The translations under genes were made by a program, and so were the position numbers. A stretch of 64,000 nt of DNA, from assembly GCA_038502055.1 (NCBI GenBank), contig JAXRKN010000035.1, forward strand, positions 186,001 to 250,000. The letters run 5' to 3'. The DNA is from Tanytarsus gracilentus. Taxonomy: Eukaryota > Arthropoda > Insecta > Diptera > Chironomidae. The notes beneath the pieces are model-generated. The model was given only the letters and a program-made list of their open reading frames with translations, was not told where the DNA came from and did not search any database. Shown in pieces: positions 23,584-34,457 of this stretch (positions within the stretch are counted from its first letter, which is position 1; every line of letters begins with the position of its first letter).

Positions 23584-24127
23584 TGTTGATTAATTATTTC
23601 AGAGTTGTTTACACTTCAAAGTTTAAAGTTTAAATGAGAAATAAAAATTAATTTATGATTTTAAAAGTTTTTTGTTGACCGAAAGTTGTTCAGCTAAGAA
23701 GAAGATTTTGTTGATAAAATATTTAAAATTCAAAAATACGTTAATTTTAATTTTTCTCATTCACTACAGCGAAATTTTGACTATTGGTCTATTGACCAAA
23801 TTAAATGGCTTTCTTTCATGAATCTAAAGCAATCAAGTTTGAGGCTCTTAATCCATTTGTTGCACTATAAATGTTTTGACTTCGCGAATGGATTGTAAAA
23901 AGATCGATCACTTAGAGCTTAATGAAATACAGATAGGCAATTTTACAAAAATTATTTTATTTATTAACGTATTTTTGAATTTTAAATATTTTTATCAACA
24001 AAATCTTCTTCTTAGCTGAACAACTTTCAGTCAACAAAAAAAGCTTTTGAAATCGTAAATTAATTTTTATTTCTCATTTAAACTTTAAACTTTAAAGTGT
24101 CAACAACTTGAAATAATTAAATCAACA
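23584..24127. promoter_or_regulatory. Bidirectional promoter region within an inverted duplication
   Basis: The two zinc-finger genes diverge from here. The flanking arms are inverted copies: 23641-23742 on one side and 23965-24085 on the other share segments such as AAGAAGAAGATTTTGTTGAT and AAAGTTGTTCAGCTAA. The duplication therefore carried the 5' flank as well as the gene. The central spacer of about 220 bp is unique. No TATA box is obvious. Confidence 0.7.
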
Positions 24128-25522
24128 ATGGAAGTCAAAAAGGAACCTGAATATAATGAAAACATCTCGATCGAAGCAATTTCAAACTCAACATCGGAAA
24201 TTGTTTTGAAGAAAGTGAAAATTTTAGTTCGTGATGCGAGAAAAGAATTTCCGAATTTGATAAAAGAAGAAGGAGAGAAAGAATATTGTGATTTAGTGAA
24301 AGTCGAGTCGAAAGTTGATGAAAATCAAAGAAAAGTCGTCAAGAAAGATCCGGAGAGAAATTTTTATTTTCTACCAGTGAAGGAGCCAGAAATGCCGAAA
24401 GTAAAAGTCAAGATGGAGGTGACAAGAAGTGTGATCGCAATTGGTAGAAAATCAACAAAAGTCAGCGAATTTCAATGTCGAATTTGTCAAAAATATTTAT
24501 CAAAAAAAGATTCTTTAACAAATCACACCAAACTTCACTTTCTACCGTCAAGTTATGAATGCAAAAAATGCGAGAAAACTTTTAAAACCAAAGGAAATTT
24601 TAAAATTCACAAATGTGTGAAAAAAAATCAAAGACATTTTTGTAATTTCTGCAGCTCAAGTTACTCCAAATATTCAACTCTCTCTAAACATTTAAAAAAA
24701 GTTCATGCTGACGAATTAAAAATTGATTGGCTTTATTGCGACTTTTGCAATGAAAAATTTTCATCAAAAAGCAATTTGACACAACATCTGAAATATTTCA
24801 ATCACACCAAAAAAATTTCTTGCGATCAATGTGGAAAAGAATTTAACAATTTGAAAAACATCAGAGAGCACGTTCTTGCTCATGCAATTCACAAAGTTGA
24901 ATGCAAAATTTGTCGAGTTAAAATTAAACAATTCAGCTTACGGAAACACATGGAATATTTACACAATCAAAATGAAGTCGAAGTCAAATGTCAAATTTGT
25001 CACAAAATTTGTAAAAACTCGCAACTTTTGAAAAAACATGAAAATTATCACGAAATTAAAAAATTTGAATGCAAATTTTGTGTCAGGAAATTTCGACTTC
25101 AAAGTGATCTCAATTCTCACATGAAATTTCACGAAAATCCAGAGCAGTTCAAATGTCAAATTTGTGGACATCAATCAACATCAAAAGATTCTCTTAAAAG
25201 TCATTTAAAAATTCACGATGAAAATCGAGAAAAAAATCTAAAATGCGATCGATGCTATTTCAAAACTGATCATAAACCAACTTTTGAAATACATTTAAAT
25301 TATCACCAAAAATGTGATGAAAAATTGAAAACTTTGCCGAATGCTGTAAAATGTCAAAAATGTCCATCAGTTCTCAAAAACAAAAATTCTTACAGAATAC
25401 ATTTAAAGTATTGCAAAAGCATCAAGGAAAAATTTCACTGCGATCACTGTCAATATGAAAATGTTCAAAAAAATTATCTCAAATTTCATATTTTGAAAAA
25501 TCATTTAAGACGTAAAAGTTAA
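24128..25522 (+). CDS. C2H2 zinc-finger protein
   Basis: Single exon, 464 residues. The N-terminal 115 residues are charged (MEVKKEPEYNENISIEAISN) with a conserved region before the fingers. About eleven C2H2 fingers follow, from CRICQKYLSKKDSLTNHTKLH to the last, CDHCQYENVQKNYLKFHILK NH region. Some spacers are irregular, as in insect zinc-finger proteins, and classic TGEKP linkers are absent. Expected role is sequence-specific DNA binding in the nucleus; targets are unknown. It is the intact partner of the truncated gene at 22294-23583, arranged head to head. Confidence 0.9.
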   Translation: MEVKKEPEYNENISIEAISNSTSEIVLKKVKILVRDARKEFPNLIKEEGEKEYCDLVKVESKVDENQRKVVKKDPERNFYFLPVKEPEMPKVKVKMEVTRSVIAIGRKSTKVSEFQCRICQKYLSKKDSLTNHTKLHFLPSSYECKKCEKTFKTKGNFKIHKCVKKNQRHFCNFCSSSYSKYSTLSKHLKKVHADELKIDWLYCDFCNEKFSSKSNLTQHLKYFNHTKKISCDQCGKEFNNLKNIREHVLAHAIHKVECKICRVKIKQFSLRKHMEYLHNQNEVEVKCQICHKICKNSQLLKKHENYHEIKKFECKFCVRKFRLQSDLNSHMKFHENPEQFKCQICGHQSTSKDSLKSHLKIHDENREKNLKCDRCYFKTDHKPTFEIHLNYHQKCDEKLKTLPNAVKCQKCPSVLKNKNSYRIHLKYCKSIKEKFHCDHCQYENVQKNYLKFHILKNHLRRKS

Positions 25523-25795
25523 AGTTTTAAAAATTTATTAATTCAATTTTTTGAACTCTTTTATATTTTTTAATCCACTTCCGTCTAAAAGAAAAAATTA
25601 TGTCTGTGGTCTTGGCCTCTCTAAGTCTTAATTTTAATTATTATTCTTCTTAAATGTTTTTAAATTTTTGAAAATCTCAACGCAAAGAAAAAATGTTTAG
25701 CATAGAAAAAACATTAAAAAATAAAATCAATTTCTTTAAAAAATTTATTTCCTCAATTAACATAAAAAATTATATCATAAATTGTAAATTAAGAG

Positions 25796-25939
25796 CAGAG
25801 ATGGGAAATTAAAAAAAATCATGTTATGCAATTTAATTTTTTTAAAAATTACATGAATTTTGTATGTAAATGTAATTAATTATATTTAATTTTTTGTAAT
25901 GTAATTTTTACTCGATTACAATGTAATTGCCCATCACTG
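25796..25939. mobile_element. hAT-like MITE with 8 bp duplication
   Basis: Starts CAGAGATGGGAAATTA and ends TAATTGCCCATCACTG, 144 bp. Flanked by ATTAAGAG and ATTAAGAA, matching at 7 of 8 positions. It lies immediately 3' of the intact EcKinase gene. Confidence 0.82.
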
Positions 25940-25955
25940 ATTAAGAAAATTTTAA

Positions 25956-27278
25956 TCAAATTTCTAAAACTCCCAAATCCTCGAAGTAAGGCAAAAATCG
26001 TTGAGTCACAAATTGATAACGCGACGCTTTCATAATTTTCTTTCTCAAGTTTGCCGCATTTTCGTCGTTTGCCATGAGAATCTCAAAGGAAAAATCAGGT
26101 TCGTTATTGAGCATCGCGGGGAAGGCAATCGTTAAAAATACAAAACCTAAAATTAAATTTGTAATAAAATTAATTAAATAATTTGAGGAATAAATTACCG
26201 TAAAACAATTTTTTCTTATATTCTTCCTTAAATTTCTCAAGTGAAGGAAAATTTTCAACCTCAAAGTTCATTTGATGCAAAACACTCTTCAACTCGTTGT
26301 GGTAAAATTCAACAAATTCTTCAATTTTATTTGGCGTAAAAATTTCATCGTTGAGCGACGAGAAGAAAAATCTAATTAGGTCCAAAGTTGCTGAGGCAAA
26401 GTGAGTGAATTGAAAGTCGAGCTGTGAAAAATTTAAAATTCTTTTAATAAAAATTGAATTAAAAAATTATTAAATCTCACCAAAACTCCATCAACAACTT
26501 CTTTTCCGTCATATTTAAACATCAAATTTGTCGTCCATAAATCGCCGTGATTCAAAACATTAAAATCATTTTCGTCGACGTCAAAACATTTTAAATTTTT
26601 CTCTATTAAAGTTTCTCTCAAATTTTCCATTTTTTCGGCAATTTTTTCGAATCCTTCCCAGGTTGAAATTTCATCGATCGCAGCTTTGAATCCAGATTTT
26701 AAACTTTCATCTATAAAAGTGACATTTCTGTTGAAAACACCGACATCAAAGTCGTTAAAAGCTTTTGGATTTTCTCGTAAAATTTTGAGCGATGCCGCGT
26801 GATATTTTGCGAGTTTTTGAAGTGAAATTTTCGCGTGTTTTTCATCAAGTCCAAGAAGTCGATCAGCCATCGTGAAGTTCAGCACTCGAAGATCTTCCAT
26901 AATTAAAATTTGTTTTGATTTATCGACAAAAATCACATCCGGAATTACTTTTTCATTGAATGGCTTTAAAATGTCCAGCATTCTTCCTCCGATCGAGTCA
27001 AAAAATAAAATTTCTTTGTCTTGAAGACTGAATTCATCCTCTTTTGGACCTTCATCGCGTTCAGTTTTAAGAATAATTGGAATTGTTGAAGTTCCAGAGT
27101 TCGACTCGTATGTGATCGTGACTCTGAGTAAGAGTGAGAGAAAACCTTCGCCGTGACTGTTGCATGGAGCGACCTTGAATGTTTTTATTTTGATTTCGTC
27201 GAGCTTGAGAAAGTTTTTGAGAATTTCCTCAAGAAAGCTTTCGGTTAACCATGAAATTGTTGGAATTTGTTGAGACAT
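25956..27278 (-). CDS. EcKinase-like (CHK) kinase
   Basis: Three exons in minus order, 26481-27278, 26199-26421 and 25956-26146, give 403 residues. Features: N-terminal lobe with GEGFLSLLLRVTITY, hinge MEDLRVLNFTMADRL, catalytic Brenner loop NHGDLWTTNLMF, the metal-binding DFQ that opens exon 2 after the intron, and the family C-terminus. EcKinase-like enzymes phosphorylate ecdysteroids or other small molecules in insects. It is intact, unlike its paralog at 19038-20451, with which it shares a nearly identical tract around the Brenner loop and first donor site. No signal peptide, so cytosolic. The substrate cannot be predicted. Confidence 0.88.
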
Positions 27279-28212
27279 TTTTGAGTCTGTGGAAGCTAAA
27301 AAATTTATTTTGTTAATTTAATTTATAAAAATAAAAAAGAATTGAATTTTTTATGACAGTAAAAAACTTAATTTGTTTATTTACTTTTTACTCGACGATT
27401 AATTTTTTTTTCTTTATTACGAACCCTTTGTTAAGTAAATAAGCAGAGTAAGGCTGACTATCGACATCAATTTCATCTTAAACTTTTATGGATTTCTAAA
27501 GTTTTAAAATTTAATTTTTAAATACAAATTTTTAAAATTCAAAAATTAAATAATTTTTTTAAGCACAAAAATTAATTAATTTTTTAAATTTAAAAATATA
27601 AAAAAATTAATGAAAAATTTTTTTAATATGTTTTTAAATATTTTTTGCAGCTATTGATCTTTCTTTGTTCTCGATCGAAATGAAACTGAAATTTTATGCT
27701 CTCAGAATTTTTTTGACCAAGATTTTTTTATACTCAATCACACAAAGAGAAAAAATATTTTCTTGAGAATAAGAAGAGAAAAAAATAAAAAATTCTTTTC
27801 AGGTTACTATTTTTATCCCAGTAGAGAAGCAGTCAACATTTTCAAATTTTGTTTCCAAATAAAATTTAAATTAAAAATACGTTACAAAAATTCAACTAAT
27901 TTTCAAATATGGCTTAAATTTTAAAGATACGTTACAAAAATCTGATTAATTTTTAATGGAAATCATTTTCACTTAAATCAAATCAAATTCACTTATTCTA
28001 GTTGATATTTTTTATTTTTAAAGCCAAGTAGGGAAAAAGTTAACGCATTTTTTTTGACCAATAATAATTAAATTTTTTTTCATGTAGCTTTAAAATAATT
28101 TTTCTTTCTCAAATCAGCATTTTTTCTTATTATTTTCAAAACCTCCAAAAAATTTACTAAACAATTAAAGAAAAATAAAATTTTCACACATTTAATTTTT
28201 CGTCGTTGAACA
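27279..28212. other. Intergenic region
   Basis: AT-rich DNA between the divergent kinase (minus) and prolyl 4-hydroxylase (plus) genes. Long A/T tracts; no MITE ends, no open frame with support, and no obvious promoter elements. Confidence 0.5.
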
Positions 28213-30361
28213 ATGAAGACTTTAAAAATTTTAGCAATTTTAATTTTGTCTTTAAATTTAATTAATTGTGAAGTTTTTTCGTCGACCAATCAACTTGTGA
28301 AATTATTAAAAAATGGAAGAGATTTTGTGGGAAATTTGGAAAGTTTGATTGAATATTTGAAATATGAAACTGAAGCGTTGCAACTTAGAAAAGCTTCAAT
28401 CGAGTCCGAGCTTTCAGTGATGGAGAAAAATCCTCAAGAATTTGTCAACAATCCATTAAACGCTTTCGTCCTCATCAAAATTCTTTCACACGACGTTGAA
28501 CTAATTCAATCAAATTTAAATGAAACTTTCACAACTTTCAGCGATGAAGCAAAAAAATTTAAACTTCCACGTGAAGATTTTGAAGGTGCCGTCGAAGGTT
28601 TTGTGAGACTTCAAAATGTTTACGAATTAAAAAGTGAAGACTTGGCAAAAGGTTTCATTGAAAATGTGAAAATTCGCGATGAACTCACAACTTTGGAGAT
28701 TTTTACACTCGCGACTGAAATCATGAAAAATGATCGAAAAATTGCAGCTGAATATTTTGAAATCGCGGTGGAAAAATCGAGTGAAGAATTTAAATTCGAT
28801 ATTTTAGAAAAAATGTTGGAAAATTATCGAGAAATGGGAAAATTTAGCAAAGCTGTAAAAATTGTTGAGGAAATTGAGGAAATTCAAGGTAAAAAAAATT
28901 TGAACTTTTTTTGACAGTTAAAAAATTTTAAAATTTAAATTTTTTTTGACAGTTGAAAAATAAAATTTTTTTAGTCTTGAAGATTTGAAAATTTAATTTT
29001 TAAAAATATTTTTTCAGGTGAAAACAATTTTTGGAATTCATTAAAGTTCGAACTTTCTCAACTTCAAGATGTGCCGGATAAAAATCTCACAAGTGAACTT
29101 TCTGGCTCTCATTACACATGGACAAAATATCATAAAATTTATTCTCAATCGTGCATGAACAAAAGAACCAAAAACATCACAGAAACTTCAAAACTTTACT
29201 GCAAATTTCACTCAACAAATGCTTTCACAAAAATTGCGCCATTAAAACTCGAAATTGTCAATTTTCTTCCATTCGTTGGAATTTTTCATGAAGTTTTGTC
29301 CGACAACGAAATTGATATTTTAAAATCATTTAAATCCAATGAATTTGAACGTGCGACAACTCTCGCGGGACCGACAGGTCGTCAAGTGTCAAAAGAGCGA
29401 ACGTCAATGTACAAATTTTTATTCGATTTCGAGCACAAAGTCATTGATGACATAACAAAAAGAGTCGGCGACATGTCTGGATTGAACATGAGAACTGCAG
29501 AAGGTCTTCAGGTTCAAAATTATGGCATTGGCGGTCATTATAACATGCATCATGATTACAGTCAAAAGGGAGAAGATTTCAATCTTGGAGTTGGAAATCG
29601 AATTGCGACCACTTTGTTTTATGTGAGTTTGAATTTTTTGACATTTTTAGGAAAATTTTAACGTTCAAAAAAATTTTATTCAAAATTTTAATTTAAAAAA
29701 TAAATTTGGCATTTTAGCTTTCAGATGTCGAAAAAGGTGGAGCGACAGTTTTTCCATTTTTGAGGCTTTATGTTGCACCTAAGAAAGGTTCAGCGGTGTT
29801 TTTTCACAATTTAAGTTCGTCCGGTCATCGAGGTTTGTTTAATTTCTAACGTTGAATTATTTTTTATAAATAATTTGAATTTTTATATAATTTTAAATTT
29901 TAAAATTAATTTATTTTTTTAAAATAATTTTCATTTTCTTTTAAATTTTTTGTTTTTTTTTATTTTTTAATTTTAATCGTTACGTATTCTTTTTTTGTAA
30001 ATCGTTGTAACGTATTTTAAAAAATCGAAAAAAATCTTTTTACTTTCCTAACTGACAAATTTTCACGTTCCAGACTTGGAATTTTAATATTTTGAAATTT
30101 TTTTATTTTTTTTGATGTTCAGAGTCAATTGATATCATTTTCAGAGTCCTTAACACTTCATGGAGCTTGTCCAGTCTTGATCGGCTCCAAATGGGTCGCA
30201 AATAAATGGTAAAAATATTTACAATTATAAAAATTAAAAAGAATTAAATTTAAAATTTTTTAAGGCTCCACGAGTTTGGTCAAGAATTCACTCGACCATG
30301 TGAACTTCATCCGATGCCGACTGAAGAAAAAAATTGGGGAAATCTTTACTACATACTTTAA
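28213..30361 (+). CDS. Prolyl 4-hydroxylase alpha subunit
   Basis: Five exons, 28213-28888, 29018-29622, 29718-29832, 30145-30208 and 30265-30361, give 518 residues. Signal peptide MKTLKILAILILSLNLINC, then the N-terminal dimerisation region (YLKYETEALQLRKASIESEL) and helical peptide-substrate domain. The C-terminal 2-oxoglutarate dioxygenase domain has the iron ligands His403, Asp405 (MHHDY) and His471 (LTLHGACPVLIGSK), with Lys481 for 2-oxoglutarate at the expected spacing of ten. The family end, KWLHEFGQEFTRPC, is present. The enzyme hydroxylates proline in collagen-like chains in the endoplasmic reticulum. All junctions are GT-AG and in frame. No KDEL-type tail; retention would come from the PDI partner. 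Confidence 0.92.
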
Positions 30362-30616
30362 AAAACTTTTGAATTTATTTTCAAATTTTCAAACTTTTCA
30401 AAAATTTTTGAAAAAAAATTGAATTTTAAGTTGCCTAACTTTAAGGCGCACAAAATAAAAATTCTTCTCTCTCTAAAATATTTTTCCGCTTAATAAGTTT
30501 ACTTTTTTCGCACTAACACACTCTCGCCGGCATAATAAACATCGCATGAAATATTTTTCTATTTTCATCTCAGTCGATTAAAAGAATTTGCTGAAGTTGG
30601 AAGTGCTCAAGTGAAC

Positions 30617-32868
30617 ATGGCAAAGTACACAATCACTTATTTTGACATCGAGGCTCTCGGCGAGCCGATTCGATTGCTTTTGGCTTACGGCAATGTGGAT
30701 TTTACCGATAACCGAATTGATTATGAGAAAGATTGGATGAAATTTAAAGCGGGTGAGCTTAAAAGTTTTTAGAGTGAAATTTATTGATTTTCTAAATTAT
30801 TTTACAGCAATGCCAATGGGTCAATTGCCAATTTTGGAAGTCGACGGCCACGTCATGTATCAATCGCTGGCTATTTCCCGATTTCTCGCCAAAAAATTCG
30901 AACTCGTTGGAAACGACGACCATGAGAATTATGAAATTGATAATGCTGTCGATAACATCAACGACTTAAGAGCGAGTGAGTGAATAACAATTTTTTATGA
31001 CTTGATTAGAAAGTATAAAAATTATTTTTTTCTGATACAAAATCGACTTACGATTTTTTCTGTGTCCCCACGTGGGACTTCTAAAATATTTTCTATGCTC
31101 TGAACTGAATCGAAAATTTTTAATTAAAATTCATCACCGATCGAGAATAAAACTGGATGGCAGCATCTCAACAATTCATTGAGCGCTCTTTTGTGTATTG
31201 TTGACTATTTTTATAGCTCCGCTATATATTAATTTTGGATTTTTCCAAAACCTGTTTTCGGCCCCTAGTGCCAAGACATTACATTGTGCAATATCTAAAC
31301 ATATACTCAAATGATAGGCCTAGCCAAACCCTACAAACTGGCGAAAACAGATTTGAAATCGGTTGCTCCTACGAGGAGTTAGAGCCATTTAAGTCATCTT
31401 ACTTTCTCACTTTCTCACTTTCTCACTTTCTCACTTTCTTACGATCTTAGTGAACGCCATATCTCAAGAACGGCTGGTCGGATTTGAGTCGGGTTTGTGG
31501 CTAAAGATCGGGTTTTGGCTCTAGTTGTGCAAGAAGTATTTAGTTTTGAGGTCCGACCCACCAAGGACCGTCCCTGAGTGCAAAAATATCCTTTTTCATA
31601 CAAATTTTCTCTTTTATGGCTTCATGGGTATCGTTGAACTCGTAATTGCATCAGGAATCGATTGACATTGATGATTTTTGAGGAATGTCCATTATGGACG
31701 GCCAGGAGTGCCACTAATGTCCATTTTTCAGAACAATGGCTTCATGTATGTCGTTGAACTCGTCATTGCATCAGGAATCAATTGGCATTGATGATTTTTG
31801 AGGAATGTCCATCATGGTCGGCTAGGAGTGCCACTAATGTCCATTTTTCAGTACTATGGCTTCATGTATCTCGTTGAACTGGTCATTGGATCAGGAATTG
31901 ATTGGCATTGATGAGTTTTGATGAATGTCCATCATGGCCGGCCAGGAGTGCCATAATGTCCATTTTTCAGAACTATGGGGTACTAATCTAAGACAGCGGA
32001 GCTATTGGAAATGGCAACGCCGTTTGCAGACCCATCTTGTTTTCAAATGCTTTTTGTGCCATTCAGCGCAAACTCGTGAATTTATTTGTCGATTTAGATA
32101 AAAACACGTGATTGTATAAAAAATACTTTTTGAGGGTGTGTTGAGTTGATTGAAAAAGAGTTAAGGAATTTTAAAGAATTTTAAATTAAAAAATAATTAA
32201 AATAAATTAAATTTTTTTCCCACACTTGTTATACACTTGGTTAAAAAATTTGGCATTTAATTTTTATATTTTTTTTAAATAATATCGTTAATCGGGAAAC
32301 AAATTAAGGACTTTACATTTTTTTCTTTTATAATTTTTAATTTTATTCTCTAATTTTTATCTTTTTTAAAAAAATTAAATTTATTATGAACTTCTTTGAC
32401 CAAAAACGTCGCCATAAAACCGTTAAAATTTTTTAAATTCTAGGATTCTGAAAATATGGTTCAAATCCTAAATTTATATTGAGGATAGTCGATTTTTGTA
32501 AAACAAATTTTATTCTATTCCTTCTAAATTCACACAAATAATATTTTTATTTCTCAGGACTCGCCGCGGCTCACTATGAAACAAATCCCGACGCTAAAGA
32601 GGAAAAATATGAAAAACTTCGTTCGGAAACTCTTCCATTCATGCTCGGTAAACTCGACGAAATTGCTGCTGACAACAATGGATTTTTAGCATTGAAAAAG
32701 TTCACCTGGGCTGACATTTATTTTACCGGCTTGATTAATTACTTGAACTACATGGCTGAGAAAGACATCACTGCCGAATATCCGAATCTTAAGAATGTCG
32801 TTGAAAACACTTCAGTTGCTCCCGGAATTAAAGAATGGATCGCAATTCGACCAAAATCTGACCGCTAA
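30617..32868 (+). CDS. Sigma-class glutathione S-transferase 1
   Basis: Exons 30617-30752, 30808-30975 and 32558-32868 give 204 residues. It begins MAKYTITYFDIEALGEPIRL, with the Tyr of the TYF motif as likely catalytic residue, then the glutathione-binding region PMGQLPILEVDG and QSLAISRF, and the sigma-type C-terminus (LKKFTWADIYFTGLINYLNY, IRPKSDR). Both introns are in phase 1. Sigma GSTs conjugate lipid peroxidation products and are cytosolic. The second intron is 1,582 bp because it contains the inverted copy of the unclassified repeat. First member of the ten-gene cluster. AATAAA at about 32895. Confidence 0.92.
31212..32041 (-). repeat. Unclassified repeat element, copy 2 (inverted), in GST1 intron
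   Basis: Reverse orientation of the element at 20461-21435: from right to left it reads AACAAGATGGGTCTGCAAAC, AATAGCTCCGC, three or more units of about 119 bp, the GTGAGAAA microsatellite and the final TATAGCGGAGCTATA. Shorter than copy 1. An apparent open frame at 31235-31450 is a shadow of the repeat. Confidence 0.78.
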
Positions 32869-33012
32869 TCTTGCTTTGTTTTTTGGATAAAAGAAATAAA
32901 AAAATTCTCGATTTATTTTGGACTTAAAATTTAATCGATTTTTTTTATCTTATCAATTTGAAATTTTATTTTATATCAATCAGTCGATGGTGAGAAATTG
33001 TCGAGGAAAGTC

Positions 33013-34108
33013 ATGACTGAATATACTTTAACTTATTTTGATGGCGAGGGTTTGGGTGAATCGATCAGGTTGCTGCTTCACTATGGAAAAATTGAGTTTG
33101 TCGATAAGAGAATTGATTATGAAAATGAGTGGGCGGATATTAAGGATTGTGAGTGGAAAATTTAATTTTAGGGTGACCAGATGATTTTTTAAAATTAAAA
33201 AAATTTCACAATTCAGAAAATTGTAAATTTTTACATAAAATGCATATGAAATGTTAAAAATGTGTTTACTAAGTGGCTTTAAGAAAGGTTAATTAAAAAA
33301 ATTAGTGTAAAAATTTAATAAAAACTAAATTTTTGTTCATAACCTAAAATTTCAAAAAAAAATTAAAAATTAAATATATTAAAAAATCAGGTTTTGATTG
33401 TTAAAAACCCAACAATATGGTCAGCCTAAAATTAACTATTTTTTTTAATTAATACCAAATTTTTAGCATTTCCATGGGGTCAACTTCCAACCTTAGAAAT
33501 TGACGGTAAAGTTTTGCATCAATCAGTGGCAATTGGTCGATATCTTGCCAAGGAAGTTGGACTTTACAGTGAAGACTCAATGGAAGCTTATGAAATTGAC
33601 AGTGCGATAGACACAATCAATGACTTTAAAGCTAGTAAGTTTTTAGTAATTTTTAAGGAAATTTTACAATTTTATAAATTTTGTAATTTTGTAAATTTTA
33701 TAAATTTAATTAATTTTTCAACTGATTCAAAATAATTAAATAAAATTAATTCATTCATTTTTTCCACTGTTTAAATTAATTAAATTTATTTTAGAACTTT
33801 CCGACGCTCATTATGAAACCGACGAAGAAATTAAGGAGAAAAAATTTGAATCACTTCAAGCTGAAACAATTCCGAATTTCCTCAAAAAACTCGAGAATCT
33901 TGCGAGAGAAAATCACGGACATTTAGCGTTGAATAAATTCACTTGGGCTGACGTTTACTTAACTGGAGTTTTGACTTACGTAAAGAGCATGCTGAAGATG
34001 GACGATCTTGGTGCAAAATATCCGAATTTAAGACAAGTTGTGAAAATTGTCAAATCTAAACCTGGAATTAAAGAGTGGATTGAAAATAAACCGCAGTCAG
34101 AGTGGTAA
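33013..34108 (+). CDS. Sigma-class glutathione S-transferase 2
   Basis: Exons 33013-33148, 33467-33634 and 33795-34108, phase-1 introns, give 205 residues. Starts MTEYTLTYFDGEGLGESIRL; the usual proline of LGEP is serine here. Glutathione-site region SFPWGQLPTLEIDG and HQSVAIGRYLAKE, then LNKFTWADVYLTGVLTY and the end IENKPQSEW. Closest neighbour is GST1. Expected cytosolic conjugation or isomerase activity. AATAAA about 34143. Confidence 0.9.
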
Positions 34109-34457
34109 AAAGTTTTTGGAATTGTTTCTTAATTAGTCACAAAATAAAATTAAATGCAATCTTTAAAAAATTGTTTTGAACCTTCTCGAATATTTTTACG
34201 TCATTTTTAATCTCTTCGGTAGTGAAATGTTTTGAAGTAAAATCAATCAATTTTCAAGGCCTGAGAACTCAAAAATTTATTCTTTTAAGAGCCTGATTTT
34301 AAAATTATTTTCTGAAAATTTTTGGGCCACAATAATTTTAAGTTCTCGGGCCTGGATTTTTTTATAAACAAAATTTTAATTCTTGCTTAACTCCCCTTCA
34401 GAAATTTCATTTCTTTCGATTATTTTTTTATGAATAAATCAATAAAGTAAACTAAAA

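Noticed and set aside
31235..31450. 71-codon frame inside the GST1 intron
   Set aside because: It consists of the inverted unclassified repeat, including its microsatellite, with no protein signature.
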